Shown: piece after piece, positions 17,439 to 27,123 of the stretch
Position numbering within the stretch: the stretch's first letter is position 1
Layout of the letters: each line of letters begins with the position of its first letter
Source: an uncultured Poribacteria bacterium
GTDB lineage: Bacteria; Poribacteria; WGA-4E; WGA-3G
Assembly (NCBI GenBank): GCA_951828385.1
Contig: OX639973.1
Location: 4,827,200 to 4,891,199 of the forward strand
DNA: 64,000 nt
Direction: 5' to 3'
Made by a program: the position numbers and the translations under genes
Notes under the pieces: model-generated
Told to the model about the DNA's origin: nothing
The model's database searches: none
Seen by the model: only the letters and a program-made list of their open reading frames with translations

Positions 17439-18377
17439 ATGCATCTAATTTCGCTGAACCCTTGGTCAGAAACAGATATTCTTGAGACGGTCGAAAACAG
17501 TCTGAACATAAAAAAATATCCCGAAAAATATAGACACGCTGTAGGTGGAAAGAGCCTCTGTCTGCTTTTCCAAAAAACCTCCACGCGCACGCGCTGTGCA
17601 GGTGAGATTGGCATTACACAACTCGGTGGACACGCACATTACCTCGACTGGCGCACGACAAACTTCGCATTAGCTGACCTCGGCGATGAAATGCGCGTCC
17701 TCTCTGCTTATGTGGATATTATCTTGGCTCGCTTCTTGAAACACACTGAACTCGTTGAAGCCACCGCTGCCGCAACAGTACCCGTCATTAACGGCTGTTG
17801 CGACAAGTATCATCCAACGCAAGCACTCGGCGATCTAATGACGATACAGGAACACCTCGGCAGACTGGAAGGGGTCAAATTGTGCTTCATCGGTGTGCAT
17901 AATAACGTCTGTAATTCGCTGATTGCTGCGGGTATGAAGGTCGGTATTGAGGTTACTGTCGTCGCACCGGAGATAAACCCCGCTGCTGTTGACAAAGAAT
18001 TATGGGATGCAGCCGCCCAGAAAGGCCTCTATAAGACACTTGACACAGACACGCCAAACATCAGTCCTGCGCTCGAAAAAGTCATCGCTGAAAGCGATAT
18101 TGTCTATACAGATACGTGGGTGGACATGGAATTTTTCACAGATCCGGCTTTTGAAGAAGAGCGGGAACGCCGGCTAAAAAAGATGGCACCGTATCAATTG
18201 AACGCCGAATTGCTGAACAGACACAAGTGCAAGGTTATGCACTGCCTCCCCGCGCATCACGGATACGAAATCACAGGTGAACTCGTCAACGATGAGCGTT
18301 CAATTATCTTTGATCAGTCCGAGAACCGTCTCCATAGCATGAAAGCGATCCTTCTCAGATTGCTCGCGCACGCCTAA
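17439..18377 (+). CDS. argF: Ornithine carbamoyltransferase
   Basis: The cytoplasmic enzyme transfers the carbamoyl group from carbamoyl phosphate to ornithine, making citrulline in arginine synthesis. The 312 residues from the ATG at 17439 contain the carbamoyl-phosphate loop 'STRTR' (48-52), 'HPTQALGD', and 'HCLPAHHG' with the catalytic Cys. I prefer this ATG to one 20 codons upstream because 'HLISLNPWS' is the usual family start and GGAG precedes it. The ornithine-binding 'SMG' loop of classical enzymes reads 'DTWVDMEFF', which marks a divergent subgroup; a modified ornithine substrate cannot be excluded. It has its own consensus promoter and thrC follows closely on the same strand. Confidence 0.85.
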   Translation: MHLISLNPWSETDILETVENSLNIKKYPEKYRHAVGGKSLCLLFQKTSTRTRCAGEIGITQLGGHAHYLDWRTTNFALADLGDEMRVLSAYVDIILARFLKHTELVEATAAATVPVINGCCDKYHPTQALGDLMTIQEHLGRLEGVKLCFIGVHNNVCNSLIAAGMKVGIEVTVVAPEINPAAVDKELWDAAAQKGLYKTLDTDTPNISPALEKVIAESDIVYTDTWVDMEFFTDPAFEEERERRLKKMAPYQLNAELLNRHKCKVMHCLPAHHGYEITGELVNDERSIIFDQSENRLHSMKAILLRLLAHA

Positions 18378-18408
18378 TTCACCCTCTATTCTAACAAGGA
18401 ATTTTTTC

Positions 18409-19584
18409 TTGGAGCAACATCTCTCTCTCGCGCATAGCGAAACGTTAAAAGACCTTGAATGTAGCAAGTGTGATGAAACCTACCCGCACACGGTGCCGCA
18501 GAACGTCTGTACCGCTTGCGGGAAACCGTTACTTGCCCGTTACGCACTTGAACAGCTCGCCGGAACATGGACACGTGATTCCCTTCTGACACGTCCCGCG
18601 TCACTCTGGCGTTACGGAGAACTCCTGCCTATATCCGACCCCCAGGACATAGTAACGCTCGGCGAGACAATGACACCCCTCATCCACGCCGAAAGATTGG
18701 GCGCGAGGTTTGGTCTCACGGAGGTATGGGTGAAAGACGAGTCGCGATTACCCACCGGTAGTTTTAAGGCACGCGGCTTAGCAATGGCAGTATCCAAAGC
18801 GAAATCCCTCGGATTGACGCAGTTGGCAATCCCGTCCGCTGGTAACGCCGCTACGGCACTTGCGCTTTATGCTGCTGCAGCGGGTATGACCGCACACATT
18901 TTCATGCCGCAAGATACACCCACCTTCAATAAAGAGACGTGTCAACTCGCCGGGGCTAACGTCACACTGATTGATGGTTTAATCAACGATGCTGGTAGGA
19001 TCGTTGCAGAACGGAAGGCAGATGAAGGGTGGTTTGATGTGTCAACCCTCAAGGAACCGTACCGTGTGGAGGGTAAAAAGACAATGGGATTTGAACTTGC
19101 GGAGCAATTCGGGTGGGAACTACCGGATGTAATTATCTACCCTACTGGTGGTGGCACGGGTATTGTCGGGATGTGGAAAGGTTTCGCGGAATTAGAGGCG
19201 ATCGGGTGGATCGGTAAAAAGAGACCGCGTTTTATCTCTGTACAATCCACTGGTTGCGCACCGATTGTGAAAGCGTGGGAGGAAGGCGCAACTGAAGCAA
19301 CACCGTGGCGTGATGCACAGACCGTTGCGAGCGGTTTGCGCGTGCCGCAAGCGATTGGTGATTTCCTTATCTTAGAGGCGATTCGTAAGAGCAACGGTGC
19401 CGCAATTGCTGTCACGGACGATGCTATCCGTGAGGCAATGCAACTGCTGCCTACAACCGAAGGGATTTTAACATGCCCTGAAGGTGCAGCGACCGTCGCT
19501 GGACTCAAACAACTTGTTGCAAAAGGGATGATCAGACCTTCCGAACGCGTCGTCTTATTCAATACCGGTGGCTATCAGTCATAA
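18409..19584 (+). CDS. thrC: Threonine synthase
   Basis: The PLP enzyme converts O-phosphohomoserine to threonine. The 391-residue protein starts with a zinc-ribbon-like segment (CSKCDE...CTACGK, residues about 19-40), common in class II threonine synthases. 'LPTGSFKARG' near residue 122 provides the PLP lysine, 'SAGNAATALALYAAAAG' the substrate loop, and 'TGGGTGIVGMW' the phosphate-binding glycines. The start is TTG at 18409 with AAGGA 8 nt upstream. It follows argF by 31 bp and is probably co-transcribed. The related threonine dehydratase family is less likely because of the zinc ribbon and overall order. Confidence 0.88.
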   Translation: MEQHLSLAHSETLKDLECSKCDETYPHTVPQNVCTACGKPLLARYALEQLAGTWTRDSLLTRPASLWRYGELLPISDPQDIVTLGETMTPLIHAERLGARFGLTEVWVKDESRLPTGSFKARGLAMAVSKAKSLGLTQLAIPSAGNAATALALYAAAAGMTAHIFMPQDTPTFNKETCQLAGANVTLIDGLINDAGRIVAERKADEGWFDVSTLKEPYRVEGKKTMGFELAEQFGWELPDVIIYPTGGGTGIVGMWKGFAELEAIGWIGKKRPRFISVQSTGCAPIVKAWEEGATEATPWRDAQTVASGLRVPQAIGDFLILEAIRKSNGAAIAVTDDAIREAMQLLPTTEGILTCPEGAATVAGLKQLVAKGMIRPSERVVLFNTGGYQS

Positions 19585-19594
19585 AGAGAAATCA

Positions 19595-20332
19595 CTATCG
19601 GTTTTCAAGATAATCGTAAGTTGGCTTTTCCTTCGCTTCCTCTCCCTCTTCAGCTGTCTTGTTCTTCAGGTGATAGCCTACCTCATGCTTCTGCACCGAT
19701 ATAATTGGATAGGGACCGTCAAATCCGACGACGGTTCCTTGTACTTCAACCGGTTTACCGCTAACTCCAACATCAGTCCGGAGCTGATCGAACTCAGGGT
19801 TCGCGTCGAAAACGAAATTCTGCCCCTGATTTTCGGTGACCATCGCATGATGGATATTAGAGGTTTCCGGCCGCCAGCGTCGCCATGACGGAACGTTTCG
19901 GATATAACTCCGGGCGAAGCCGGGGTGTGCAAACATATTGCCGCGAATAGTCGCATGGGTTTTCAGGACACGCGCACCCCCGAGCCCATGGCGGCCCCGG
20001 AAGCGTGAATCGTTAAGCTGCCGCATGATGTTATACACATCAAACGTATGTGTTTCGCTGTACTTGCTAACCCCTTGTCTCGCTTTGACTTCTACGACGG
20101 TCGTGAAATGTCGCTTTCTACCGTGCTTGTCAACAGGTGTACTGAAGGTAACATCTTTCGGATCCGCCCACGGTTCCAACAATCGCCGAATCTGGCGCGC
20201 ATCGGCGTTGCTAACAACATCGGAAATCTCTATTTTTAAGACAACCGCATCTTCAGCCATGCTTACCACGCTGATACCAACAAATAGGATGACCACGAGA
20301 AAAGTGAGCCAATAGAAATGTGAACGTTTCAT
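19595..20332 (-). CDS. Secreted protein, possibly metal-associated
   Basis: The 245-residue product has an N-terminal signal/anchor (residues 7-26). Residues about 30-75 ('VLKIEISDVVSNADARQIRR') have the spacing and predicted beta-alpha-beta pattern of a heavy-metal-associated (HMA) fold but lack its CxxC. A later 'VEVQGTVVGFDGPYPIISVQ' segment is OB-fold-like. I do not recognise a family with certainty. It lies 360 bp downstream of the CusA-type pump gene on the same strand, which makes a link to metal efflux plausible but unproved. GGAGGAGA precedes the ATG. Its end is 10 bp from the convergent thrC. Confidence 0.65.
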   Translation of the reverse strand: MKRSHFYWLTFLVVILFVGISVVSMAEDAVVLKIEISDVVSNADARQIRRLLEPWADPKDVTFSTPVDKHGRKRHFTTVVEVKARQGVSKYSETHTFDVYNIMRQLNDSRFRGRHGLGGARVLKTHATIRGNMFAHPGFARSYIRNVPSWRRWRPETSNIHHAMVTENQGQNFVFDANPEFDQLRTDVGVSGKPVEVQGTVVGFDGPYPIISVQKHEVGYHLKNKTAEEGEEAKEKPTYDYLENR

Positions 20333-20694
20333 TCTAATCTCCTCCTGATTTTCTCCCTTAATCTATAAGTTTCACGTCTCACTTATATTAGACACCATTT
20401 GATAAAAAAAGTTTCAAAAAAAATCACTGAGTCCAATCCGATAACTTCATCTAACCTGTTAGGACTTACGCAAACCCACTACATTGGCTGTCAAGGTTTC
20501 AAACCTCGCCAGTGATGCCTTAGTATGTGTACTAATTTTGTGTAAGTCCTGTAACCATTAATGACGCGATCTCACAGTAAAAAGGGTGCATAATTTTAGA
20601 AAAAGTCAAAATCCTAAGTTTTACAACGTGAGTTCGACGATCTGAAAACCTAAACGCTCAGCATCATAAAGAAGTTTACACGGAAACATATAAT
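20333..20694. other. Intergenic with a MITE-like element
   Basis: Apart from the 90-bp inverted-repeat element at 20461-20550, no gene or clear signal is visible. Confidence 0.5.
20461..20550. mobile_element. MITE-like element with 14-bp terminal inverted repeats
   Basis: The ends AGGACTTACGCAAA (20461-20474) and TTTGTGTAAGTCCT (20537-20550) are inverted with one mismatch and enclose 62 bp without coding capacity. The 'aggacttacgca' end resembles transposon ends seen in several phyla. No clear target duplication is visible. Confidence 0.55.
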
Positions 20695-23600
20695 TTACGA
20701 CTTTGCGCTTTTACGTTGGAAACTCGCTACCCAGCTTAATTCGACAATGTAGTACAACACCGGTAAGACGAGCAATGTTAAAAGCGTGGCAGTTATCATA
20801 CCACCACTGATAACAATTGCAAGCGGTTTCTGGAGTTCTGCGCCTGAACCGTGCGCAAGTGCGAGGGGTAACATCCCTAACCCTGTGGTCAGTGCTGTCA
20901 TTAACACCGGACTGATGCGCTCCTCGGCACCTTTCATTACAGCATCGTAGAGCGACATCCCTTCTGAACGCAGCGTATTGATGTGTGACACCAAGATAAT
21001 GCCGTTTCGGACAGCAATACCGAACAACAGAATGAAACCCACCAGCGACGGGATACTCAGCACACCGCCGGTGAGAAAAATACTGACCACACCACCGATT
21101 AACGCTAACGGCAGGTTCAGCATTACCAATAGTGAAAGCCGAAATGAACCCATTGCCAGAAATAGCAGAACACAGATACCAGCAACCACAAAGCCCGTCT
21201 GAATCAAAATTCTTCTTTGTGCAGACTGTTGGCTTTCAAATTGCCCGCCGTAGGTCAGAAAATACGCTTCGGGCAAATCAATATGTTCGTTAATTGTTTG
21301 CTGGACTTCCGCGATAAAGTTGCCGAGGTCTCGATCTTGGACGTTACACTGAATGACGATACGCCGCGAAACGTTCTCGCGATTGATCGTATTCGGTCCG
21401 TAGCCAAAGCCAACATCAGCGACCTGTTTTAACGGAACGAATGTCCCGGAAGGCGTTCGGAGTTCTAAGTTTTGGATGGATTCAACGGTGTTGATAAGTG
21501 TCGGATCCATCCGAACAAGGAGCGCGTACTGACGCTGCCCTTGGATAACCCGACTGACGGTCTCACCTTTGAATGCAGTTTCTGCGAAATGTGTAACGTC
21601 TTCAACCCGTAAACCGTAGCGCGCCGCTTCAAGGCGTTTAACTTTGATTTGAAGCTGCTCCACTTGGACCTGCTGCTCTACCTGTAAATCGGCTGCACCT
21701 TCAATCTCGGAAATAACTGCTTTAATTTCTTCTGCCTTCTGTCTGAGCGTATTAAGGTCTGGTCCGAACAACTTCAGTGCCACTTGCGCACTGACCCCAG
21801 ACAACAGATGGTCGAGCCGATGCTGAATCGGTTGACCGACAGATACGAGGACCCCTGGAAAGTTTTCAGGCGATAACAGTGTACGTACTTCCGTGAGGAG
21901 TGCTACCCGTGTTTTTTCGCGTTCATCAGGCGGAATAAAGTTCACAAGGATTTCGTGCGTGTTCACATCGTGCGCGTGTTCATCGGCTTCTGCACGTCCA
22001 GTGCGACTACTGACACTCGTTACTTCTGGAATTGTTAAAAGCCTTGTTTCCATCTCTCTACCGATACGGGTTGATTCGCCTAACGAGGTTCCCGGCGGTG
22101 AAAAGACACTGATAACAAACGTGGCTTCATCCATAACGGGCAAAAATTCGCGACCCAAACGCGGAATTGCCGCTACTGTCAATACAACCAATAACAGTGC
22201 CAAAACGACAACCGCCCAACGTAAACGCATCACCAGCGCGAGCATCGGACGATAAGCCTTTTTAATCCACACGACTATGGGGCTCTCTTTTGGTGGTGCT
22301 GGTTCGGCATCGGATTCTTTTCTTATATGCTGCCAATGGAAACGCGTCAATAGTAAATCGCTTAGCACGGGAACCACTGTCAGTGCAACGAGTAGCGATG
22401 CCGCCATCGAAATGACAACAGCCCAACCGAGTGGACGGAACATCCTGCCTTCCATACCACTCAAACTAAATAGTGGCACGAAGACAAGAATGATAATCAA
22501 CGTCGCAAACACAATGGATGCCCGGATTTCATCACTCGCACGCCTCACAACTTCTGATGGTGTTTCGTCAGGTTCTTTACCCATATAACGCAGCCGAAAG
22601 TATTCCTGCAATCGTCGGAAGATATTTTCAACGTACACAATAGCGTCGTCAACCACCATGCCAACTGCAATCGCCAACCCCGCGAGTGTCATAATGTTGA
22701 GGGTGCCTCCTTGAGAAAGCAAGGCAATAACGGCTATGATTAGAGAGAGTGGGATCGCTGTCAGGGTAATCAGGGCGGTGCGAATATTAAAAAGAAAGAT
22801 CGCTAAAATGATAACGACGAGGATAGCACCATCGCGTAGCGCATCTTTGACGGTATCCACAGCACGGTGGATTAAGTCCGCTTGCGCGTACTCGACTTTA
22901 ATCTTTACACCTTCAGGCATTGACTCCTCAAGTGATTTCAAGACGGAAGTCACTTTATCGCTGAGGTTTATCGTGTTGATACCCGGTTGTTTGATGACTT
23001 TGCCTAACACGGTTTCTTCGCCGTTGTGGCTCCCCGCACCGCGCCGAATTTCCGGAAGCGATCCGATTTTCACTGTCGCAACATCTTTAACGAAAATCGG
23101 TGTGCCGTATCCCCGCACATCAACGACAACGTTTTCAATATCTGCAACCGTGGAAATTCGTCCTAATCCGCGAATCATCAATTCACGGGACTCTTTGATG
23201 AGGAAACCGCCTGCAGAGTTTTCGTTGCTCTTTTCAAGCGCAGAGGCAACATCTTCAAGTGAGAGTTGGTAACTGATCAACCGCTCAGGCGTGACGAAAA
23301 CTTGAAATTGTTTTACGTATCCGCCGATGTTAATCACGTTAGCGATACCACCTTGTGATTGCAGCTGGTATCGAATAATCCAATCTGCCAAATCCCGCAT
23401 CTCCATCTCACTGAATTCCCCTGTTTCATCAACGAGCGCATATTCTATAATCTCGCCCAAAAGAGAGGAAGTCGGTAAAATAATCGGGGCATCAACATCT
23501 TCAGGTAAATTCGGTGCAACAAGTTGAAGCCGCTCAGAAACCATCTGCCGCGCAAGGAATATGTCCATACTCCAGTCGAACTCAACGAAGACAAGCGACA

Positions 23601-23868
23601 AACCGATTGCTGACGAAGACCGAACCCCTGTAACATCCGGTGTACCGTTCATCGCACTTTCAATCGGTAGCGTTACAAGCGTTTCCATCTCCTCAGGCGA
23701 CCAACCGTGTGCCTCCGTCAGCACGGTAATACGTGGCGGGTTGATGTCAGGATAGACATCAATCGGTGCCGATTGAAACATCCTGAAGCCGATGATAACC
23801 GCCACAATCGTACAAGCGATGACAAGAAGTCTGTTTTTGAGTGAAACCTCGGTGATTTTTGACCACAT
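20695..23868 (-). CDS. CusA/CzcA-type heavy-metal RND efflux pump
   Basis: This inner-membrane proton-driven pump of 1057 residues has the RND layout: an N-terminal helix, a porter domain ('PDINPPRITVLTEAHG'), helices 2-6, a second porter domain and helices 8-12. The heavy-metal subfamily is suggested by 'ESAMNGTPDVTGVRS' and 'VFVEFDWSMDIFLARQ'. The proton-relay helix reads 'GMVVDDAIVYVEN'. The metal cannot be read from sequence; the His-rich adaptor and CDF-like neighbour point to divalent or copper-type ions. I chose ATG 23868 (MWSKITEV) with GGAGG upstream over a frame 18 codons longer that would overlap the adaptor gene. It works with the adaptor and TolC-type channel encoded just upstream in the same operon. 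Confidence 0.9.
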   Translation of the reverse strand: MWSKITEVSLKNRLLVIACTIVAVIIGFRMFQSAPIDVYPDINPPRITVLTEAHGWSPEEMETLVTLPIESAMNGTPDVTGVRSSSAIGLSLVFVEFDWSMDIFLARQMVSERLQLVAPNLPEDVDAPIILPTSSLLGEIIEYALVDETGEFSEMEMRDLADWIIRYQLQSQGGIANVINIGGYVKQFQVFVTPERLISYQLSLEDVASALEKSNENSAGGFLIKESRELMIRGLGRISTVADIENVVVDVRGYGTPIFVKDVATVKIGSLPEIRRGAGSHNGEETVLGKVIKQPGINTINLSDKVTSVLKSLEESMPEGVKIKVEYAQADLIHRAVDTVKDALRDGAILVVIILAIFLFNIRTALITLTAIPLSLIIAVIALLSQGGTLNIMTLAGLAIAVGMVVDDAIVYVENIFRRLQEYFRLRYMGKEPDETPSEVVRRASDEIRASIVFATLIIILVFVPLFSLSGMEGRMFRPLGWAVVISMAASLLVALTVVPVLSDLLLTRFHWQHIRKESDAEPAPPKESPIVVWIKKAYRPMLALVMRLRWAVVVLALLLVVLTVAAIPRLGREFLPVMDEATFVISVFSPPGTSLGESTRIGREMETRLLTIPEVTSVSSRTGRAEADEHAHDVNTHEILVNFIPPDEREKTRVALLTEVRTLLSPENFPGVLVSVGQPIQHRLDHLLSGVSAQVALKLFGPDLNTLRQKAEEIKAVISEIEGAADLQVEQQVQVEQLQIKVKRLEAARYGLRVEDVTHFAETAFKGETVSRVIQGQRQYALLVRMDPTLINTVESIQNLELRTPSGTFVPLKQVADVGFGYGPNTINRENVSRRIVIQCNVQDRDLGNFIAEVQQTINEHIDLPEAYFLTYGGQFESQQSAQRRILIQTGFVVAGICVLLFLAMGSFRLSLLVMLNLPLALIGGVVSIFLTGGVLSIPSLVGFILLFGIAVRNGIILVSHINTLRSEGMSLYDAVMKGAEERISPVLMTALTTGLGMLPLALAHGSGAELQKPLAIVISGGMITATLLTLLVLPVLYYIVELSWVASFQRKSAKS

Positions 23869-23890
23869 TGATTTGCCTCCTCTATCCACT

Positions 23891-25813
23891 TTAGTGGGTG
23901 TGTCCCGCATGCGCATCAACAACTTCGGAGGGAGCTGCCATCACTCTCATCAGTTGATGCGTCCCCTGAACAACTACCAGCTCACCCGGCAGCACACCAT
24001 CTCTAATCTCTATGTACCGGTCATCCTTGGTACCGACCACAATTTCGTGCTTTGTATAAGTAGCACCGTACGCAACAAAAACAAACCGGCTACCGCCATC
24101 TTCAATCACCGCATCTAACGGAACGCTCAAGACATCGACACCTTTTTCGAGGACAATCGTCTGTTCAGCAAACATCCCAGGTTTCAGCTGATGATCAGGA
24201 TTTTCGATTTCTGCCCAAAAGTGAACGGTCTGCTCCTCTGGCTCCACAATATCCGAAATGCCAGAAATCTTGCCGGTGTGAATTGTTTCTGGGTACGCAG
24301 CGACGTGAATACGCACCTCACTGCCTATCTGCCATTTGTCCTGAATTAACGCAAGTGTGTCTTCGTGAACTTCTCCTTGAACCCAGACAATATCGGTGTC
24401 CAGTATTGAGAAAAGGACATCGCTCTTTTCAACTGTCGTGCCGACTGTCACATGCTGCTCGGTAATTTGCCCAGAAGCGGGTGCCTTGACATAGAACATA
24501 GCGGACGGTTGACCTGTTTGAATAATCTTGTCGATGTCTTCAAGTGTGAGTCCGGACACCTGAAGTTTCTGGCGAACTTTGTCCAAGGTGATGTTCGCAT
24601 TGCGCAATGTTTCTTCCAGTTGAAGAACCCCCTCCAATGCTTCCGAACTTTCTACAAAGGCGAGGTAATTCTCAATCAAGGCATCGGTGGACAAATCGTC
24701 AAAGGACGTGATTGAACCCGTTTCAGCCAAAGCTTCGAGGAGTGTTTCGGTTAATCCAGCAGCCAAGGCGCGTTGTCTGTTTGCTGCAACCTTGATAGCC
24801 GCAAGTTCGTACGCCACTTCTGCATCAACCAACCTTGTTGATCCCTCACTAAGCACCGCATATTTTTCCAGTAGGGGCGAGGTTACCTCGTCCCTTAGAG
24901 GCGAGGTAACCTCGCCCCTGTCCAGGCTCTCTGTATCTAATAGCGAGAGGATGGGTGTCTCCCCATTATCACGCAGGATCTTTTCCAATGTCTGTTCGCT
25001 GATGCCGAGGATCTGGAATTGTCGCTTCGCATCTGCTAACTCATTTTTCGCTTTCTTATATTCTGCCTGTTTCGCAATAAGCTCTTTCTGTGCTGAGATA
25101 CGCTTTTCTGTGAGGGTCTTAATCCTTTTGAGGATGCTATCAAGCAATTGGTGTTCAACATCAGCCTTGACCAATCTAAACCGCATCTGTTCTAATGCTG
25201 AGGTAATCTGCGTTACGGCGAGGGCTTTGCGTTTTTCAACCGTCTTATGCAGCTGCTGTAGTTCGGATAGCGATTGCAAGTAGTCAATTTGCCGTGTTTG
25301 TAATTCCCGGCGAATTTGTTTGGCGAAAACCTCTGTCAGTCTCGCCAACTTGGATACAAGTGATTTCTGTTGAGATGCTGCTTCAATAAGTTCGATCTGT
25401 GCCATTTGTAAATCAAGGCTCTCCAGTTCAAGCAGCACATCGCCTTTTTTCGGCGTTTCGCCAACGCTGAAATGGATACGCTTCACGATACCGCCGGTTC
25501 TCGGTGTGACAATGGCTTGCCGTTCTGGGTGTGCCATTACGTTTCCGTGAACAGACACAACCGTTTCAATCGCACGAATATCGGCTTCATCAGTCTTCAG
25601 ACCGATATTAACTTTCGCTTTATCGGTGAGTGTCACCGTATTCTCTTGGCTGTGTGCGTGTCCAGCTTGCTCACTATGGGTATGGGCTTGCTCATCGTGA
25701 ACATGTGTATCTTGGGCCCAAGTCAATGTAAGCGTGAGATTTAGCGCAATCAAGCTTCCCATTATGATAACGAGGATTCCCAAAAGTGGTGTGATATGAG
25801 AATAACGTAACAT
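23891..25813 (-). CDS. His-rich periplasmic adaptor of the efflux system (CusB/CzcB-like)
   Basis: The 640-residue membrane-fusion protein has an N-terminal anchor (residues 10-33), a His-rich segment (residues about 36-56, 'HVHDEQAHTHSEQAGHAH') and a second His tail at the C-terminus ('HAGHTH'), both likely metal-binding. In between lie a lipoyl/barrel-sandwich half ('GGIVKRIHFSVGETPKKGD'), a long alpha-hairpin coiled coil (about 140-470, longer than usual), the second lipoyl half ('APASGQITEQHVTVGTTV') and a beta-barrel. It should link the pump to the outer-membrane channel. Residues about 298-315 ('RGEVTSPLRDEVTSPL') come from two palindromic repeat units inserted in frame. GGAGAAATC precedes the ATG. 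Confidence 0.88.
   Translation of the reverse strand: MLRYSHITPLLGILVIIMGSLIALNLTLTLTWAQDTHVHDEQAHTHSEQAGHAHSQENTVTLTDKAKVNIGLKTDEADIRAIETVVSVHGNVMAHPERQAIVTPRTGGIVKRIHFSVGETPKKGDVLLELESLDLQMAQIELIEAASQQKSLVSKLARLTEVFAKQIRRELQTRQIDYLQSLSELQQLHKTVEKRKALAVTQITSALEQMRFRLVKADVEHQLLDSILKRIKTLTEKRISAQKELIAKQAEYKKAKNELADAKRQFQILGISEQTLEKILRDNGETPILSLLDTESLDRGEVTSPLRDEVTSPLLEKYAVLSEGSTRLVDAEVAYELAAIKVAANRQRALAAGLTETLLEALAETGSITSFDDLSTDALIENYLAFVESSEALEGVLQLEETLRNANITLDKVRQKLQVSGLTLEDIDKIIQTGQPSAMFYVKAPASGQITEQHVTVGTTVEKSDVLFSILDTDIVWVQGEVHEDTLALIQDKWQIGSEVRIHVAAYPETIHTGKISGISDIVEPEEQTVHFWAEIENPDHQLKPGMFAEQTIVLEKGVDVLSVPLDAVIEDGGSRFVFVAYGATYTKHEIVVGTKDDRYIEIRDGVLPGELVVVQGTHQLMRVMAAPSEVVDAHAGHTH
24871..24920. 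repeat. Family D palindromes (two units) inside the adaptor gene
   Basis: 'ggggcgaggttacctcg' and 'gcgaggtaacctcgcccc' are adjacent palindromic units. The same sequence lies between ubiE and pheT (54413-54441). Here it is read in frame. Confidence 0.8.
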
Positions 25814-25842
25814 TTTGATTTCTCCTTAGTTTTGTCCATCAA

Positions 25843-27123
25843 TCATTGCCGGTCTATGGTACGTACGGATTCGAGAGTTGTGCCTACAGCTGCTTCAAGT
25901 TCAGCTAACGCCTTATGGTACGCTGCGAGCGCGTCAAGGTAGGCAAATCGTGTTTTGATGTACTCGTTCTGCATCAAAATGACCTCTAAAAGTTCTGTTT
26001 CCCCTAACTCGTATGCGGTACGTGTTAGCTTAAGGTTTTCGTTGAGTAACTTCAGTGAATCGCCTTCATAAAACGTAAGCATTTTTTGCGTGGTACTGAG
26101 AGACAGAAATGCTGCCATGACCTCTCGAACAATCTGTTTCTCAGCATTATTAATTTCTGCAGTGTCCACCTGCTGTTGGGCTTTTGTGGCATTGATCTCG
26201 GCACGATTCCTATTAAACAGTGGCAATGGAATCGAAAACTTCACACCGAGTGCCCTCTCGTTTACACTGCGTTCGGCAAGTGCTCCAACACTCAAATCTG
26301 GGATGTTCGCCGCCTTCGCGAGTCGGAGTTCGTTTTCAGTGAGTTGCGCGTTGAGTTGCAGCGACTTTAGATCGTTACGATGGGCAAGGGCTTGCGTCTT
26401 CAAAGCGTCAAGCGTCAATTTCTGCAGTGTATCTGGCGGTGCCTTTTCGCGTAATTCCCCGACAGCGACACGTACTGTCTCAAGCGGGGCACCCATCAAC
26501 CCGTTAAGGGATAGATGTGCCAGTTGCAATTTGCTCTCTAACATCACTGCTTCGCGCAGTGCCGATTGCAGATGAATGGTCGCCAGATTTGCTTGTGTTA
26601 CCGAAATGTCACCGGTTTCAAATCGGGTCTGCGCGATGTCGCGCATCTGTTCATTATGCTCGACAATCTCTTGGGCTAACTTAAGTTTCTCTTGGACAAG
26701 TAGCAACTCATAAAAAGCGATTTTCACCGATTTCGTAACGAATTGCGACGCTTTAGCAAGTTCGGCATCTACTTTTTCGAGGTGTGTCTTTGCAAGTCGT
26801 ATCCGATGTCCACGTTGGCCACCGAGCTCGAACGCCTTGGTTAATTCGAGTTTCTGTTCAGCATGCGCGCCTCCAACAAACTCGGTTTCGAGTTCCGGGT
26901 TACCAAGCAGTGCGATACCGTCAATGCGAGCGCGAGCGACTTTAACTTTTTCACGAATCGCCTTAAGTTGTGGATTTTCGCGCAATGCTGTCTCAATGGC
27001 GATCTCAAGTGAAATCCTACTCTCTCCATTTGAAAAGGCGGACGGGATTTGCACCATGCTCAACGTTAACAGGCAAATTCCGCCTATCATTAAAATATGG
27101 TTGAATGTGGCTTTGGTACGCAA
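25843..27123 (-). CDS. TolC-family outer-membrane efflux channel (CusC/CzcC-like)
   Basis: The 426-residue protein has a signal peptide ending near 'SAFSNG' and two outer-membrane-efflux-protein repeats: 'LEIAIETALRENPQLKAIREKV' at the start and 'LRLAKAANIPDLSVGAL' in the second half, joined by long coiled-coil helices. It should form the trimeric outer-membrane duct for the adaptor and pump downstream. The start is TTG at 27123, supported by a strong GGAGGAGA 6-7 nt upstream. The next gene follows after 30 bp, so the operon is channel, adaptor, pump. Confidence 0.88.
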   Translation of the reverse strand: MRTKATFNHILMIGGICLLTLSMVQIPSAFSNGESRISLEIAIETALRENPQLKAIREKVKVARARIDGIALLGNPELETEFVGGAHAEQKLELTKAFELGGQRGHRIRLAKTHLEKVDAELAKASQFVTKSVKIAFYELLLVQEKLKLAQEIVEHNEQMRDIAQTRFETGDISVTQANLATIHLQSALREAVMLESKLQLAHLSLNGLMGAPLETVRVAVGELREKAPPDTLQKLTLDALKTQALAHRNDLKSLQLNAQLTENELRLAKAANIPDLSVGALAERSVNERALGVKFSIPLPLFNRNRAEINATKAQQQVDTAEINNAEKQIVREVMAAFLSLSTTQKMLTFYEGDSLKLLNENLKLTRTAYELGETELLEVILMQNEYIKTRFAYLDALAAYHKALAELEAAVGTTLESVRTIDRQ

